A DNA stretch of 64,000 nucleotides from Caldilineaceae bacterium (GTDB lineage Bacteria > Chloroflexota > Anaerolineae > Caldilineales > Caldilineaceae): NCBI GenBank assembly GCA_958295845.1, contig OY282376.1:1377022-1441021 (forward strand), in the 5' to 3' direction. Position numbers and translations under genes: made by a program. Below are positions 16,749 to 26,342 of the stretch, one piece after another. The notes beneath the pieces are model-generated. The model did not search any database. It was not told where the DNA came from and saw only the letters and a program-made list of their open reading frames with translations. How positions within the stretch are numbered: position 1 is the first letter of the stretch; each line of letters opens with the position of its first letter.

Positions 16749-17555
16749 TTACTCCTCCTCAATCACCTCGCCGCAATGAGGGCATACAGTCCGGCCGTTC
16801 CCGGCCTTGCCCAACTCCTCCATGAATCCCGATCCCAGAATGCCCGCCGGCAGCGCGAACAATCCAATGCCGACGATCGCAATGATCCCGGCCAGCAGAC
16901 GCCCCGCCGCCGTCACTGGAAACACGTCGCCGTAGCCAACGGTCGTCAGCGTAATGATGCTCCACCACATTGCCTTGGGTATGCTGGCGAACTCCTCCGG
17001 TTGCGCCTGATGTTCGGCAAAAAACATCATCGAAGAAGTCATAACAAGCAGCAAAAAGAGTACCGACACCACCGCAACAAGCTCGCTCCGGCTCGTATAC
17101 AGCACTCGGCCCAAAGTGCGAAGACTGGAAAAGTAACGGCCTAGCCGAACCATGCGGGCAAGAAGACGCACAACCCGCAGGAAGCGCAGGTCCAGCCCGT
17201 GCAGATTGATAAAGAACACACCGTATACCGGCAATACTGCCAGCAAGTCAATCAGCGCCAGGGGAGAGGCAACAAACTTCAGCCGGCCCTTTACAGGATG
17301 GGCATATTTCGGATTCTCCGTGCACGACCAGACCCGCAGCAGATACTCTACCGTGAAGATTACGACCGAAATTACCTCAAAAAGGTCGAAAGCACGCGGA
17401 GCTATCTGGTAAGTCTCCTCCACTGTCCCCACAATAAGCGCGACGACATTCAGGGCTATCAGCGTGATCAGAAAAACGTCGAAGATCTTGCTGGCTCGGT
17501 GGCCGGGCGCCGCCTCTTCGATAATTTCGTAAACCGTTTTCTTTAGAGATGTCAT
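16749..17555 (-). CDS. Voltage-gated-type potassium channel
   Basis: 268 aa, one six-helix subunit. The S4 helix is visible as LRFLRVVRLLARMVRLGRY with regularly spaced arginines. The pore helix and selectivity filter read MWWSIITLTTVGYGD, the K+ signature TVGYG. The cytoplasmic C-terminus ends CPHCGEVIEEE, a single CxxC pair that may bind metal as a tetramer or be part of a coiled tail. KvAP/Kv-like ion transport protein family. Stands alone, convergent with the crotonase gene. Confidence 0.93.
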   Translation of the reverse strand: MTSLKKTVYEIIEEAAPGHRASKIFDVFLITLIALNVVALIVGTVEETYQIAPRAFDLFEVISVVIFTVEYLLRVWSCTENPKYAHPVKGRLKFVASPLALIDLLAVLPVYGVFFINLHGLDLRFLRVVRLLARMVRLGRYFSSLRTLGRVLYTSRSELVAVVSVLFLLLVMTSSMMFFAEHQAQPEEFASIPKAMWWSIITLTTVGYGDVFPVTAAGRLLAGIIAIVGIGLFALPAGILGSGFMEELGKAGNGRTVCPHCGEVIEEE

Positions 17556-17778
17556 TTGAGGTCAGGATTGGGAAGAACCGAGAATTCTCCTGGGTTGTCC
17601 ATCTATCGGGACCGGGTTGGCGATTGTCACTACGGAGACCGGCGGGGACCTTGGCCCTTTGGCAAGGGCGTGGCGTCCCCCAAAAGAAAAAAACGACACG
17701 CAAAAAAAGACGCCTACTTCACCGTCCGGAAAAAGAGGCGTCTCAAATGCACAGATTTCGCAAAAACCAGTACTGCTC

Positions 17779-17855
<77 letters not shown>

Positions 17856-17904
17856 AAATTGGGACTTCAATCGCCAGGAAATGGTCTCTTCAAGAGCAAA
17901 GCAG

Positions 17905-17932
17905 AGTATAGCACCCACCCCGAATTTGGCAA
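17905..17932 (-). promoter_or_regulatory. Sigma70-type promoter of tRNA-Val
   Basis: Minus strand: -35 TTGCCA at 17932-17927 and -10 TATACT at 17910-17905, with a 16-nt spacer. Transcription would begin about 40 nt before the mature tRNA 5' end. Confidence 0.65.
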
Positions 17933-18038
17933 ATCTGAGCCAACATAGCAAAATCAACCCGGCAATACAACATCACCGTTTTCGAAAAGACTGCCGCGCT
18001 CCTTATCGGGCGCCCATCGAGCTTCTAACGCCAACGCC

Positions 18039-18257
18039 ATGCCCCGCTTCACTCGCCACAGCCGGTTGCTCAATCGTATCTTCTTCGTTCTGGTCATCGC
18101 CGCCGGTCTCTTCGGCTGGTTATACGCCTACGGAAACTGGCAGCCCGACCCCGCCGCATTTGAAATCGGTTCACTGACCGGCGACACAGACATGATCGAC
18201 CTCATCGCCGGCCTGATCGAGGACGCCATTCAGGTCTTCCAGGAAATCACCGGTTAA
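18039..18257 (+). CDS. Small single-span membrane protein (72 aa), hypothetical
   Basis: A basic N-terminus (PRFTRHSRLLNR) is followed by one hydrophobic helix (IFFVLVIAAGLFGWLY) and then an acidic C-terminal tail (MIDLIAGLIEDAIQVFQEI) that could form an amphipathic helix. Orientation by the positive-inside rule puts the tail outside. There is no clear ribosome binding site. It does not match a family I know. Its codon use is like the neighbours, and it lies between the tRNA promoter and the convergent GH-like gene. Confidence 0.45.
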   Translation: MPRFTRHSRLLNRIFFVLVIAAGLFGWLYAYGNWQPDPAAFEIGSLTGDTDMIDLIAGLIEDAIQVFQEITG

Positions 18258-18275
18258 CCGCCGCGATCCTTGCCC

Positions 18276-19694
18276 CTACTGCCCCTCGCCCTCCGGAGCG
18301 TGTATGCACTGCTGCCCGTCCCGCGCATTCAGATACCGGCACAGTTCCAAATAGGCTGGCCGGAACGTAGGCGGGCCGCAACACGGGCTGGGCTCCATGA
18401 TTCCCCACCAGAACTGCTCTTCATCCTGGGGATCGCCGTCGCTCAGCCACGCAAGATTGGGCATCGTGATCATGCTCATCAGGCCTATCCAGGGATGCCA
18501 GTTTGCCTCCGCCCACTCGTACGCGCGCCTCAGGTACTCGCCCTGCACATCGAAATCGATGCCTGCGTCTCTGCCATGCCAGCGATAGTTCGGATTCACA
18601 GGGTCTGACGTCCAACCGAACTCCAGCAGGACGATCTGCTTGTCATTGTCCCCATACCGCTCCATGATCGCCCGAATATCCTCGACGTGGCGGAAACTGA
18701 AGAACCGGTGCCCGCCGTACTTCTCGTCCGTTACCGCAACCTCGGGGTCCAGCTCCGGTGGCGCTGCAAACCCTACGCCGTGCACGCCAAGCGCATCAAA
18801 GAAACCCTCGCTGCTACCCCCCATCGCCTCATACATCTGCTCGTAAAACACATGGTCCGGCATCGCGTTTTCGTTGTTGTCGCCCGTGGGCGCCATCCCC
18901 GCGCTGATCACAATGGCATTCGGGTTCGCCTGCTTGATCGCCGCATACGCCCGGCCCAGGAAAAATACGTATTCGGCAGGGTTCGGCCGCTTGTGCCCCC
19001 ACTCACGGCTCAGATTCGGCTCATTCCAAATCTGAAATGCCTGAATGCAACCAACCGCCTCCGGCTTGCAACTGTAGCGGCTGGCCAGTGCAAACACATA
19101 GTCGGCGAAGTGATCCGCGCTCTCCGGGGGAAGACCCGCCCAGAAATCCCTCTTCTGCGGATCTATCGAGATCCGCGCCAGCAGCTTCAGATTGGAGCTG
19201 TTCACCTGCTGTACAACCCTATCCGAAAACGACCAGTCCAGATGCCCTTTCCCGGCTCCCTCTATGTTCTCCCAGGCAAAAGTCTGCTTGACCCAATGAA
19301 ATCCGCCCTCGCGTAACAGGTTCAAGTCCCGCTCCGCCACCTCCGGCCTCCACCAGAGGAAGGCCTGCGTGCCGAAATCAGGGCTTTCCATCGTCGCCGG
19401 CAGGAATCCGCCCTCGCCAGCCTCTTCCGCCGCCGGCGATGTTGTGTCTGCCTGCTCCTCCGTCGCTGTCGGGGTGGCCGTTGCCTCCGGCTCAGGCGTA
19501 GACGTCGCCGGTTCGCTGGTCGCAGTCGCAGTGGGGGGAACCGGTGTATCCGTCGCCGCCTGGCTGGTCTCGCCAGCCGGTGTCGACGTCTTTGTCGGCG
19601 TTGTAGTCGGCCCGTTTTCAGACCGGTTGCACGCGGCCACAGAAATCAGAGCGAGCAGGAGAATTCCGATAAGCAAGCGAGGTTGCAGGGTCAT
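18276..19694 (-). CDS. Glycoside-hydrolase-like (GH39/GH5-type TIM barrel) lipoprotein
   Basis: 472 aa. Lipoprotein signal with lipobox ISVAAC (Cys22), then a Thr/Pro/Glu-rich linker up to about residue 95, then a (beta/alpha)8 clan-A-like domain. QIWNEPN (Glu225) is the usual acid/base position after strand 4, and [10 protein letters not shown] (Glu358) fits the strand-7 nucleophile. [21 protein letters not shown] resembles xylosidase-type GH39 and related barrels. It is probably anchored on the outer face of the membrane and acts on glycans; substrate unknown. The start codon is ATG at 19692-19694. Confidence 0.82.
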   Translation of the reverse strand: MTLQPRLLIGILLLALISVAACNRSENGPTTTPTKTSTPAGETSQAATDTPVPPTATATSEPATSTPEPEATATPTATEEQADTTSPAAEEAGEGGFLPATMESPDFGTQAFLWWRPEVAERDLNLLREGGFHWVKQTFAWENIEGAGKGHLDWSFSDRVVQQVNSSNLKLLARISIDPQKRDFWAGLPPESADHFADYVFALASRYSCKPEAVGCIQAFQIWNEPNLSREWGHKRPNPAEYVFFLGRAYAAIKQANPNAIVISAGMAPTGDNNENAMPDHVFYEQMYEAMGGSSEGFFDALGVHGVGFAAPPELDPEVAVTDEKYGGHRFFSFRHVEDIRAIMERYGDNDKQIVLLEFGWTSDPVNPNYRWHGRDAGIDFDVQGEYLRRAYEWAEANWHPWIGLMSMITMPNLAWLSDGDPQDEEQFWWGIMEPSPCCGPPTFRPAYLELCRYLNARDGQQCIHAPEGEGQ

Positions 19695-20048
19695 TGTTTA
19701 GCCCTTGGAAAATATGCGACTGAAATACATTCGAGATTCACCGTTCTTCCGCGCCAAAAGAGGCCTTCCTCACGGATGGTGCCTCCCGTCCAGGAGCCAT
19801 CAACCTCAAGGAATGCTCGCAAATGCAAAAAGAACTGCACCAGACCATCGAGCCCGCTGCAGTCACTACGATCTGTGCTGGGGGAAGCCGTACTATTGTA
19901 AGTGAGAATGAAGATTTTGAAAAAAAATTCTTCGAAACCGAATTATACCGGGCGTTGTTTGCCTTCGCAGACAGACATGGTGTGGCAAATGGCGCGCGAA
20001 GCCGGTTTCTTTACAAGCGCCTGCCCCGTTTCCCGTCAGGCCTTCCGC
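19695..20048. other. Intergenic stretch without a recognisable gene
   Basis: 354 nt upstream of the GH-like gene and downstream of moaB. Plus-strand frames here lack ribosome binding sites and family resemblance. A TATAAT on the minus strand (19949-19944 region) could be a -10 for the GH-like gene, but I found no good -35 at the right distance. Confidence 0.4.
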
Positions 20049-20570
20049 TCACCGCGTGATCTCCCACGCCAAATGCTGGATCTCAGGCAGAATCAGCTTC
20101 TCCATCGCCAGCCTGACCGCATTGGTCGACCCCGGCAAACTGATAACCGCGCAGCCTCGATACGTGCCCGCAGTGGCCCGGCTGAGCATCGCCGCCGCCC
20201 CAACCTCGTCGTAGCTGAGCATCCGAAAGATCTCGCCGAAACCGGGCAACTCCTTTTCGATCGCGCGCGACAGCACGTCATAGGTGCGGTCTCGCTTGCT
20301 GACGCCCGTGCCTCCGTTGAATATGATCACCTGCGCGCCGCTCCCACTGAAATCGTCCAGCGCCGCCGCAACATCCTCCGGCTCATCCGGCACAATCCGG
20401 GAAGCGACTACCTGGTGGCCCGCAGCCTCGGCCATCTCGCGAATCGCCTGGCCGCTGCGGTCCGTTTCCGGCGTGCGTGTATCGGAGACGGTCACGATCG
20501 CAAAGTCGATGCTGCCCTTCTCTTCTTCCGCCTGCCGCCGATGCTCTTCGGAGCTTTTTCCATTCTTCAT
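20049..20570 (-). CDS. moaB: MoaB/Mog-type molybdopterin adenylyltransferase
   Basis: 173 aa from ATG 20568-20570, with GAGG 7 nt upstream. Upstream in-frame ATG/GTG at 20585/20588 are weaker. Motifs include [31 protein letters not shown] (the molybdopterin-binding GGTG loop with the conserved Asp) and [22 protein letters not shown]. Proteins of this family adenylylate molybdopterin before molybdate insertion. No other cofactor genes are nearby. An N-terminal charged tail of about 20 residues precedes the domain. Confidence 0.92.
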   Translation of the reverse strand: MKNGKSSEEHRRQAEEEKGSIDFAIVTVSDTRTPETDRSGQAIREMAEAAGHQVVASRIVPDEPEDVAAALDDFSGSGAQVIIFNGGTGVSKRDRTYDVLSRAIEKELPGFGEIFRMLSYDEVGAAAMLSRATAGTYRGCAVISLPGSTNAVRLAMEKLILPEIQHLAWEITR

Positions 20571-20718
20571 GTTCCAACCTCTCATCACGTATATGTTAAT
20601 GAAAACGCGCGCAGATTACAAAGCGCGCAGAAAGTCTTGGCGCCCTGGCCCTCCCATCTCTCCTGAGCATTATACATCTGATTCGAGAAAGCGGCTCCCC
20701 TTGGCCTCCTATCCCAAT

Positions 20719-20754
20719 GGGGGCATCCCAATCTAACGGGGGCATCCCAATCTA
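20719..20754 (+). repeat. Direct repeat upstream of the sugar operon promoter
   Basis: Two copies of GGGGGCATCCCAATCTA (20719-20735, 20738-20754) with a 19-bp period. An extra partial ATCCCAATG lies just before at 20711. They end about 105 bp upstream of the -35. Possibly activator sites, or simple duplication. Confidence 0.5.
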
Positions 20755-20858
20755 TCGTGCGTCAAGTGGGGCTTGCCTATCGGCCAGACTGGAGCCCCCC
20801 TGGTCAACCATGTTACCCTACAATCTCGGTGGGATGCACCCGTACCGACCAACCGATT

Positions 20859-20930
20859 TTGGCATGGATTGGGCGGTCTGTTATAATCCGATTCGTTCCA
20901 GAAAACGTTGCCGGCCATCTGGTTATAACC
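20859..20930 (+). promoter_or_regulatory. Sigma70-type promoter and palindrome of the sugar operon
   Basis: -35 TTGGCA at 20859-20864, a 17-nt spacer, and a perfect -10 TATAAT at 20882-20887; predicted start near 20894. A perfect 10-bp palindrome GGTTATAACC lies at 20921-20930, about 30 nt into the transcript. It is a possible repressor site. The leader to the GTG at 21201 would be about 305 nt long. Confidence 0.75.
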
Positions 20931-21200
20931 CCTGTTTCGTTCTGCCAGTAATTCCATTTATCAACTGATGTTACGCAGCCGTTGCCCTGTTCTAGCTGTT
21001 GACCTGTTTTAGTCGTGCCCAATGCGTATTGACGCTGCATCTGCGCAACATGAGTTGCTGATTCGCCGCTTATCCCTTTCGTTCAGCACATATTGGCAGC
21101 AATATTTTCCAGGAGCATCTCCTTCGTGTTCATTTTCCTAACCAAGTGAACGCGGTTCATCCTTTTAGGTTCAGTCCATCAAATTCCCAGGAGGAAAACA

Positions 21201-22571
21201 GTGCAGCGAACAGCAATGAGTCGAAGAAGCTTCTTACAGTTGGCCGCGGGCAGCTCCGCAGTCGCAGCCTTAGCCGCGTGCGCGCCGCCGGTGCCGGTCG
21301 GCGACGGTTCAGGCGCATCCGCTGAGCCAATTACGCTAAACTTCTTTAACCGAGGCGGTCAGTTCATTGAGAACGTTATGGACCAGCAGATGTCTCTGTA
21401 TAGGGAGTCCAACCCCGGTGTCGAGTTCGAGATTAACGCGGTGGCCGGCGCCTCCCATCAGGAAGCCCTGCTGATCATGATTTCCGCAGGCACTGGACCG
21501 GACATGTGGTTTGACGCCAACCGCACCACCGGCCCTCTCACACGCAAAGGTGTGACGACCAATCTTGAGCCGTACTTTGAGGCGGATCCTGATTTCAATG
21601 AAGACGACTATGTCGAAAACGTCTGGATTGCCCAAACCTACGACGGCGCTCGCTGGGGCATCCCCTGGGACAGTGGCGCGATGCTCATGGCGTTCAATAT
21701 CGACCTGTTCGATGAGGTTGGCGTTCCCTATCCAGAGCCCGATCAATGGATGACATGGGACGAAGTTATCGAACTCGCCAAGGTTCTCACCTTCGACTTG
21801 GACGACAATTCAGTCAACGATTCTGATTTCAATCCGGCCCGGGTGCGTCAGTACGGACTTATCGCTGGCAAGGGTCACGGTCGGCCGACCTATATCTGGG
21901 CCAACGACGCCGAGGTTATCGCTGACGACGGCACGATGCCTATGGATTCGGATGAATTCATTGAGGCCATGAACTGGTTGGCGGATTTGGGTCTGGAACA
22001 CTATGTGAGTCCATCGCCGGCATACGAAGCCGCTGGCGAGATCAGCATCCAAGCCGGCACCGTAGCCATGCAGCACATCGGCGTCTGGTCTTTGGGCCGC
22101 ATAAACCAGGCCGGTACCAACTGGGGCACATTCCCCGTACCGTACAATAAGACGAAGACATCCTACGGCCACTACTCGCCCCTCTGCGTTTTCTCCCAGA
22201 CAGACTATCCCCAGGAATCCTACGATTTCATCTCCTGGGCCTGCCTCAGCAATGCCGGGCAGCAGATTCTTGTCGACTTGGGTATGCAGCAGCCGACCCG
22301 TACAGATCTGCGGGAACAGTTCCTGAACAATGCGGCGCCGCCGGCGCCGGAGTACCGCCAGGCATTCTACGACGCGTTCGAGGATCAGGCTACGTTCCGC
22401 TGGCCAGGGGACACGATCGGCTCCTACTACGGTGGCTGGTATCAGACTATGCTGGATTTCTGGGGCCCGTACCTGGATCAACTCTGGATTGGTGACGTAC
22501 GCTGGGAAGACGTCGCCACAGAGGTGCGCCAAGGCTCCGAACAGATCCTGCAAACGGGTGAAATTTCCTAA
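21201..22571 (+). CDS. Sugar ABC transporter substrate-binding lipoprotein, Tat-exported
   Basis: 456 aa, extracellular solute-binding family 1 (MalE-like). The N-terminus has a twin-arginine motif SRRSFLQ (Arg8-Arg9) followed by lipobox ALAAC (Cys27). It is therefore exported folded and then lipid-anchored. The body has the SAGTGPDMWFDANR and IAQTYDGARWGIPWDSGAMLMAFN blocks typical of carbohydrate-binding members. The start is GTG at 21201 with GGAGGAAAACA directly upstream. First gene of the import operon; two permeases follow but no ATPase gene, so a shared MsmX/UgpC-type ATPase elsewhere is expected. Confidence 0.95.
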   Translation: MQRTAMSRRSFLQLAAGSSAVAALAACAPPVPVGDGSGASAEPITLNFFNRGGQFIENVMDQQMSLYRESNPGVEFEINAVAGASHQEALLIMISAGTGPDMWFDANRTTGPLTRKGVTTNLEPYFEADPDFNEDDYVENVWIAQTYDGARWGIPWDSGAMLMAFNIDLFDEVGVPYPEPDQWMTWDEVIELAKVLTFDLDDNSVNDSDFNPARVRQYGLIAGKGHGRPTYIWANDAEVIADDGTMPMDSDEFIEAMNWLADLGLEHYVSPSPAYEAAGEISIQAGTVAMQHIGVWSLGRINQAGTNWGTFPVPYNKTKTSYGHYSPLCVFSQTDYPQESYDFISWACLSNAGQQILVDLGMQQPTRTDLREQFLNNAAPPAPEYRQAFYDAFEDQATFRWPGDTIGSYYGGWYQTMLDFWGPYLDQLWIGDVRWEDVATEVRQGSEQILQTGEIS

Positions 22572-23546
22572 ATGCAATCTTCACCCGCCCAATCTGCACC
22601 CGAAGCGCAGACCGATCGAGGTCTGCGCTTTTTCCAACGTCTCAGCTTCGAAGAGACTTTTTTTGGCTGGCTGTTTATCGTTCCAGCTGTGTTGGGGCTG
22701 CTGTTTTTCCGCCTCGGCCCGGTGTTCGCCAGCTTCTACCTGAGCTTCACGAAATACGAAATCATCACCGCGCCCCGGTGGATCGGATTCGCCAACTACA
22801 CCAAACTGGTTACGGATGCCCTATGGCTGCGATCCATTGAGGTGACCTTGTGGTATGTGACTCTCTTTGTGCCTCTGTCCCTCACATTTGCCTACGGCGT
22901 TGCTCTGCTGATGAGCCGCAATGTGCGGGGGATCACAACCTATCGCACTCTCTGGTATCTGCCGTCAGTCGTGCCGGTGGTCGCCAGCGCGACCATCTGG
23001 CGTTGGGGCCTTAATCCGGAGTTTGGCCCGATCAACTATCCACTCAAGGTGCTGGGCCTGCCCGCGCCCCGTTGGCTGACCGATCCGGATTGGATTGTGC
23101 CATCCATTGTCTTTATCGGTCTGTGGGGGCTGGGCAACTCTGTGCTCATTTTTCTGGCTTCGCTTATCAGTGTGCCCCGCACATTCTACGAAGCCGCCGA
23201 AGTGGATGGGGCCAACAACTGGGCCAGGTTCCGCCACGTGACCTTGCCCCTCACTTCTTCGATTATCTTCTACCAGCTGATAGTGACGGTCATCAATAGC
23301 TTTCAGGTCTTCGGTGTGGCCTATATCCTGTTTGTATCGAATCCGTCTGCCTCCTCTGCCGGACCGAACAACGCCGCGCTCTTTTATGTGCTGTACATGT
23401 TCCGCAACGCCTTCGGATACTTTCGCAACGGCTACGCATCTGCAATGGCCTGGATTCTCTTCCTCGTGATAATGCTGCTGACGATTATCCTCTTCTACAG
23501 TCAGCGCCGTTGGGTCTATTACGAAACAGAAGGGGGCGGCTCGTGA
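22572..23546 (+). CDS. Sugar ABC transporter permease (MalF-type)
   Basis: 324 aa with six hydrophobic helices. The EAA-loop coupling motif appears as EAAEVDGANNWARFRHVTLPL. An N-terminal cytoplasmic stretch of about 25 residues precedes the first helix. The ATG abuts the stop of the binding-protein gene (TAAATG), so translation is coupled. It overlaps the next permease by 4 nt. Confidence 0.95.
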   Translation: MQSSPAQSAPEAQTDRGLRFFQRLSFEETFFGWLFIVPAVLGLLFFRLGPVFASFYLSFTKYEIITAPRWIGFANYTKLVTDALWLRSIEVTLWYVTLFVPLSLTFAYGVALLMSRNVRGITTYRTLWYLPSVVPVVASATIWRWGLNPEFGPINYPLKVLGLPAPRWLTDPDWIVPSIVFIGLWGLGNSVLIFLASLISVPRTFYEAAEVDGANNWARFRHVTLPLTSSIIFYQLIVTVINSFQVFGVAYILFVSNPSASSAGPNNAALFYVLYMFRNAFGYFRNGYASAMAWILFLVIMLLTIILFYSQRRWVYYETEGGGS

Positions 23547-24388
23547 CCACGTACCGTGTCAGGCACAATGCGAGTCGTTTTCTGATTCATCTGACGCTGG
23601 CCGGTGGTGGCGCATTTATGCTGGTGCCCTTCTTTTGGCTGCTTTCTTCTTCATTGAAAGCGCCCCACGAGATCTTTGTCTTCCCGCCTAAGTGGATACC
23701 CGATCCGATCCGCTGGTCAAACTACGTGGAAGTGTTCGAGGTTGTGTCGGTCGCGCGCTATGCAGCCAATACAATGACTATCACGATCTTTGCTACGTTG
23801 GGCGTTATACTCAGCTCCTCGATGGCTGCCTATAGCTTTGCTCGGCTGCGTTTCAAAGGGCGAGATATAATGTTTGGCTTGATCCTCTCGACCGTGATGC
23901 TGCCGTACGTCGTGACAATGATCCCCGTCTACATTCTGTTCTCACGCCTGGGCTGGATCGGGACTTTTCTACCTCTGATTGTGCCGGACTGGTTTGGCGG
24001 GCCGATTACGATCTTTCTGTTGCGACAGTTCTTCCGCACGATTCCCTTGGAGTTGGAAGACGCGGCCCGCATTGACGGAGCCAGTCGTCCTCGTATTTTT
24101 GCCCAGATCATTCTTCCTTTGTCCCGGGCCGCGCTGACGGTCGTTCTCGTGTTGTCCCTGCTCCAAAATTGGAACGACTTTCTCACGCCGCTCATCTATC
24201 TGCATAAACGAGATATGTTTACCCTGGCCTTGGGACTAAACGCACTCCAATACTTCGAGGGCGGCCTCGATTGGACCCACTACGTGATGGCGCTGGCCTC
24301 TCTGATGGTGCTGCCAGTCGTTATTCTCTATTTTCTCGCCCAACGGGCCTTCGTCGAAGGGATCGTCCTTACCGGGCTGAAAGGATAA
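23543..24388 (+). CDS. Sugar ABC transporter permease (MalG-type)
   Basis: 281 aa from GTG 23543, which overlaps the previous stop as GTGA. Six helices are visible. The EAA-type loop reads EDAARIDGASRPRIFAQIILPLS, and the C-terminus FVEGIVLTGLKG is the classic MalG-family ending. An in-frame upstream start at 23510 would lie inside the MalF-type gene and is not needed. It pairs with the 22572 permease. Confidence 0.95.
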   Translation: MTTYRVRHNASRFLIHLTLAGGGAFMLVPFFWLLSSSLKAPHEIFVFPPKWIPDPIRWSNYVEVFEVVSVARYAANTMTITIFATLGVILSSSMAAYSFARLRFKGRDIMFGLILSTVMLPYVVTMIPVYILFSRLGWIGTFLPLIVPDWFGGPITIFLLRQFFRTIPLELEDAARIDGASRPRIFAQIILPLSRAALTVVLVLSLLQNWNDFLTPLIYLHKRDMFTLALGLNALQYFEGGLDWTHYVMALASLMVLPVVILYFLAQRAFVEGIVLTGLKG

Positions 24389-24397
24389 GGACGGTCT

Positions 24398-25243
24398 ATG
24401 AACAGCCGCCAGCTCGGTGTTCATCTGATGGTGTGGAGCGGTAGCATCGGCGCGGATGAGATGGCCCTTTTTCCGCTCATCAGCGAAATGGGCTATAACG
24501 GCGTTGAACTTCCCATCTTCGATCCAGAAGCCCTTGACTTGACCGCTGTCCGCCAGGCTTGCCTGAACAGTGGTTTGGCCTGCACCTCGTCCACCGCGAT
24601 GCCCCCGGGACTCAGTCTTATCGATGACGAGCGCCGGGCACAAGGGGTGGCTTTTTTGCAGAACGTCGTGCGGGCCGCGTCGGCTCTGGGCGCGGATCTC
24701 CTGTGCGGACCGATGGCCGTGCCTGTCGGGGAACTGCGGGGACGGGGTTTTACCCCTCAGGAATTTGACACCTGTGTCCGATCTCTACAGGACGTCGGCG
24801 CCGTTGCCTCTGCTGAGGGCGTGACTCTTGCGCTGGAGCCGCTAAACCGCTTCGAGACCTTCATGCTCAATACAGTTCAGGATGGCGTCCGCCTGATGAA
24901 TGCGGTGGATCAGCCCTCCGTGGGCTTACTGCTGGATACCTTCCACATGCACATTGAGGAAAGATCTACGCCGGACGCCATCCGCCAGGCCGGAAAGCAT
25001 ATTAAACACTTCCATTGCAGCGAAAACGATCGCGGTACTGTCGGTAGCGGACAGGTGGATTGGACCGGGACATTTCAGGCGTTGGCAGACGTCCAATACA
25101 GTGGTTGGCTTGTGGTGGAATCCTTCAACGCGGTCATTCCGGAGCTGGCGGGCGCGACATGTATTTGGCGTCCCTTGGCCGAAAGCCCTTACGCGCTGGC
25201 GAAAGAGAGCCTGTCTTTCCTCAACAACACAAGCAATGTCTGA
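24398..25243 (+). CDS. Sugar isomerase/epimerase, D-tagatose 3-epimerase-like TIM barrel
   Basis: 281 aa. Metal ligands of the ketose 3-epimerase family can be placed: LALEPLNRFE (Glu), LLLDTFHMHIEE (Asp, and the conserved HMHIEE), HFHCSENDR (His) and VVESFN (Glu). Family members epimerise ketoses at C3 or isomerise related sugars. The gene follows the permeases by 9 nt and is part of the operon, so it probably processes the imported sugar or a derivative. Confidence 0.9.
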   Translation: MNSRQLGVHLMVWSGSIGADEMALFPLISEMGYNGVELPIFDPEALDLTAVRQACLNSGLACTSSTAMPPGLSLIDDERRAQGVAFLQNVVRAASALGADLLCGPMAVPVGELRGRGFTPQEFDTCVRSLQDVGAVASAEGVTLALEPLNRFETFMLNTVQDGVRLMNAVDQPSVGLLLDTFHMHIEERSTPDAIRQAGKHIKHFHCSENDRGTVGSGQVDWTGTFQALADVQYSGWLVVESFNAVIPELAGATCIWRPLAESPYALAKESLSFLNNTSNV

Positions 25244-25310
25244 AACGTAATGTGCGACAAGCGCATCTCACGTTTCAGAGTCAACAGTCTAATTCCTGAG
25301 ATTTGATAGA

Positions 25311-26318
25311 ATGTTCTCCCTCGATGTCCATTGCCACTTCTTTCCCAAGGCCTTTCTAGACGCGGCCCGTGGTCCGAACACACTCCAATCCAAAATTGAA
25401 CTGCGAGCTGACGGCCAGGAGCATCTGGTTTGCCCGGGCAACTTCGATCACCCGCTGACGCCCGATTTCTACGCCGCCGAACAAATGCTGGCTGATATGG
25501 ACGGCGCGCAGATCTCAATGGCGGCCATCTCCTCTGCGCCCCCCACACTTTCTTACTGGGCAGAGGCCGACGCGGCCAGGGAACTGGCATCGCGCTTGAA
25601 TGAGAGCATCGCTGAACGTGTGGCCGAGAATCCCGAGCGGTTCCTGGGGCTGGCGACGGTCCCGCTGCAGGACATTGCCGCGTCCGTTGCTGAAGCAAAA
25701 CGAGCGGTCAATGAACTCGGGTTGCATGGCTTTCAGATTGGCTCCAATGTTGATGGAAAAAATCTGAATCATCCTGACTATCTCCCTCTTTTCGAGGCCT
25801 TTGCCGAATTAAACGCGCCCGTATTCATCCACCCGTATATCCCTGCGGGCGAGGAGCGAATGCAGGACTACTACTTGCACAATTTGCTGGGTATGGTGGC
25901 CGAGACCGGCCTGGCCATTGCATCGGTAATTTACGGCGGCATCCTGGAACGATGGCCAAATCTGAAGATTATCTTTGCCCATGCTGGCGGCGTCTTTCCA
26001 TATGTTGTAGGGCGTATGGATCACGGCTACAAGGTGCGCTCCCAGGAGTGTACAAGCGCCATTCCGCATCCACCCAGTCACTATTTGAGACAGGTCTACG
26101 TCGACTGCATGTCTTTTCACCCTTTGGCCTTGCGCTATTTGGTGGAAATGGTCGGCGCCGATCACGTGTTGGTCGGCAGCGACTATCCCTTCGATATGGG
26201 GCCGATCGGCGGCCCTGTGGCGGAGGTGCTGGCCAATCCCCATCTGTCAGATGAGGAGAAAGAGCAGATCTGCGGCAAGACCGCGGCAATGCTCTTTGGG
26301 TTGACCAACCATCTATAG
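25311..26318 (+). CDS. Amidohydrolase 2 family protein (ACMSD-like)
   Basis: 335 aa. The first metal motif DVHCHFFPK (HxH) is at the N-terminus, a conserved IHPYIP His lies mid-protein, FAHAGGVFPYVVGR follows, and the final Asp is in LVGSDYPFDMGP. This is the pattern of ACMSD / gamma-resorcylate decarboxylase-type enzymes, which hydrolyse or decarboxylate small carboxylic substrates. It lies 67 nt after the epimerase in the same operon. Substrate is unknown; in this context a lactone or keto-acid is possible. Confidence 0.9.
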   Translation: MFSLDVHCHFFPKAFLDAARGPNTLQSKIELRADGQEHLVCPGNFDHPLTPDFYAAEQMLADMDGAQISMAAISSAPPTLSYWAEADAARELASRLNESIAERVAENPERFLGLATVPLQDIAASVAEAKRAVNELGLHGFQIGSNVDGKNLNHPDYLPLFEAFAELNAPVFIHPYIPAGEERMQDYYLHNLLGMVAETGLAIASVIYGGILERWPNLKIIFAHAGGVFPYVVGRMDHGYKVRSQECTSAIPHPPSHYLRQVYVDCMSFHPLALRYLVEMVGADHVLVGSDYPFDMGPIGGPVAEVLANPHLSDEEKEQICGKTAAMLFGLTNHL

Positions 26319-26342
26319 AAGTTCCCCAATTGAGAGAGTGAA

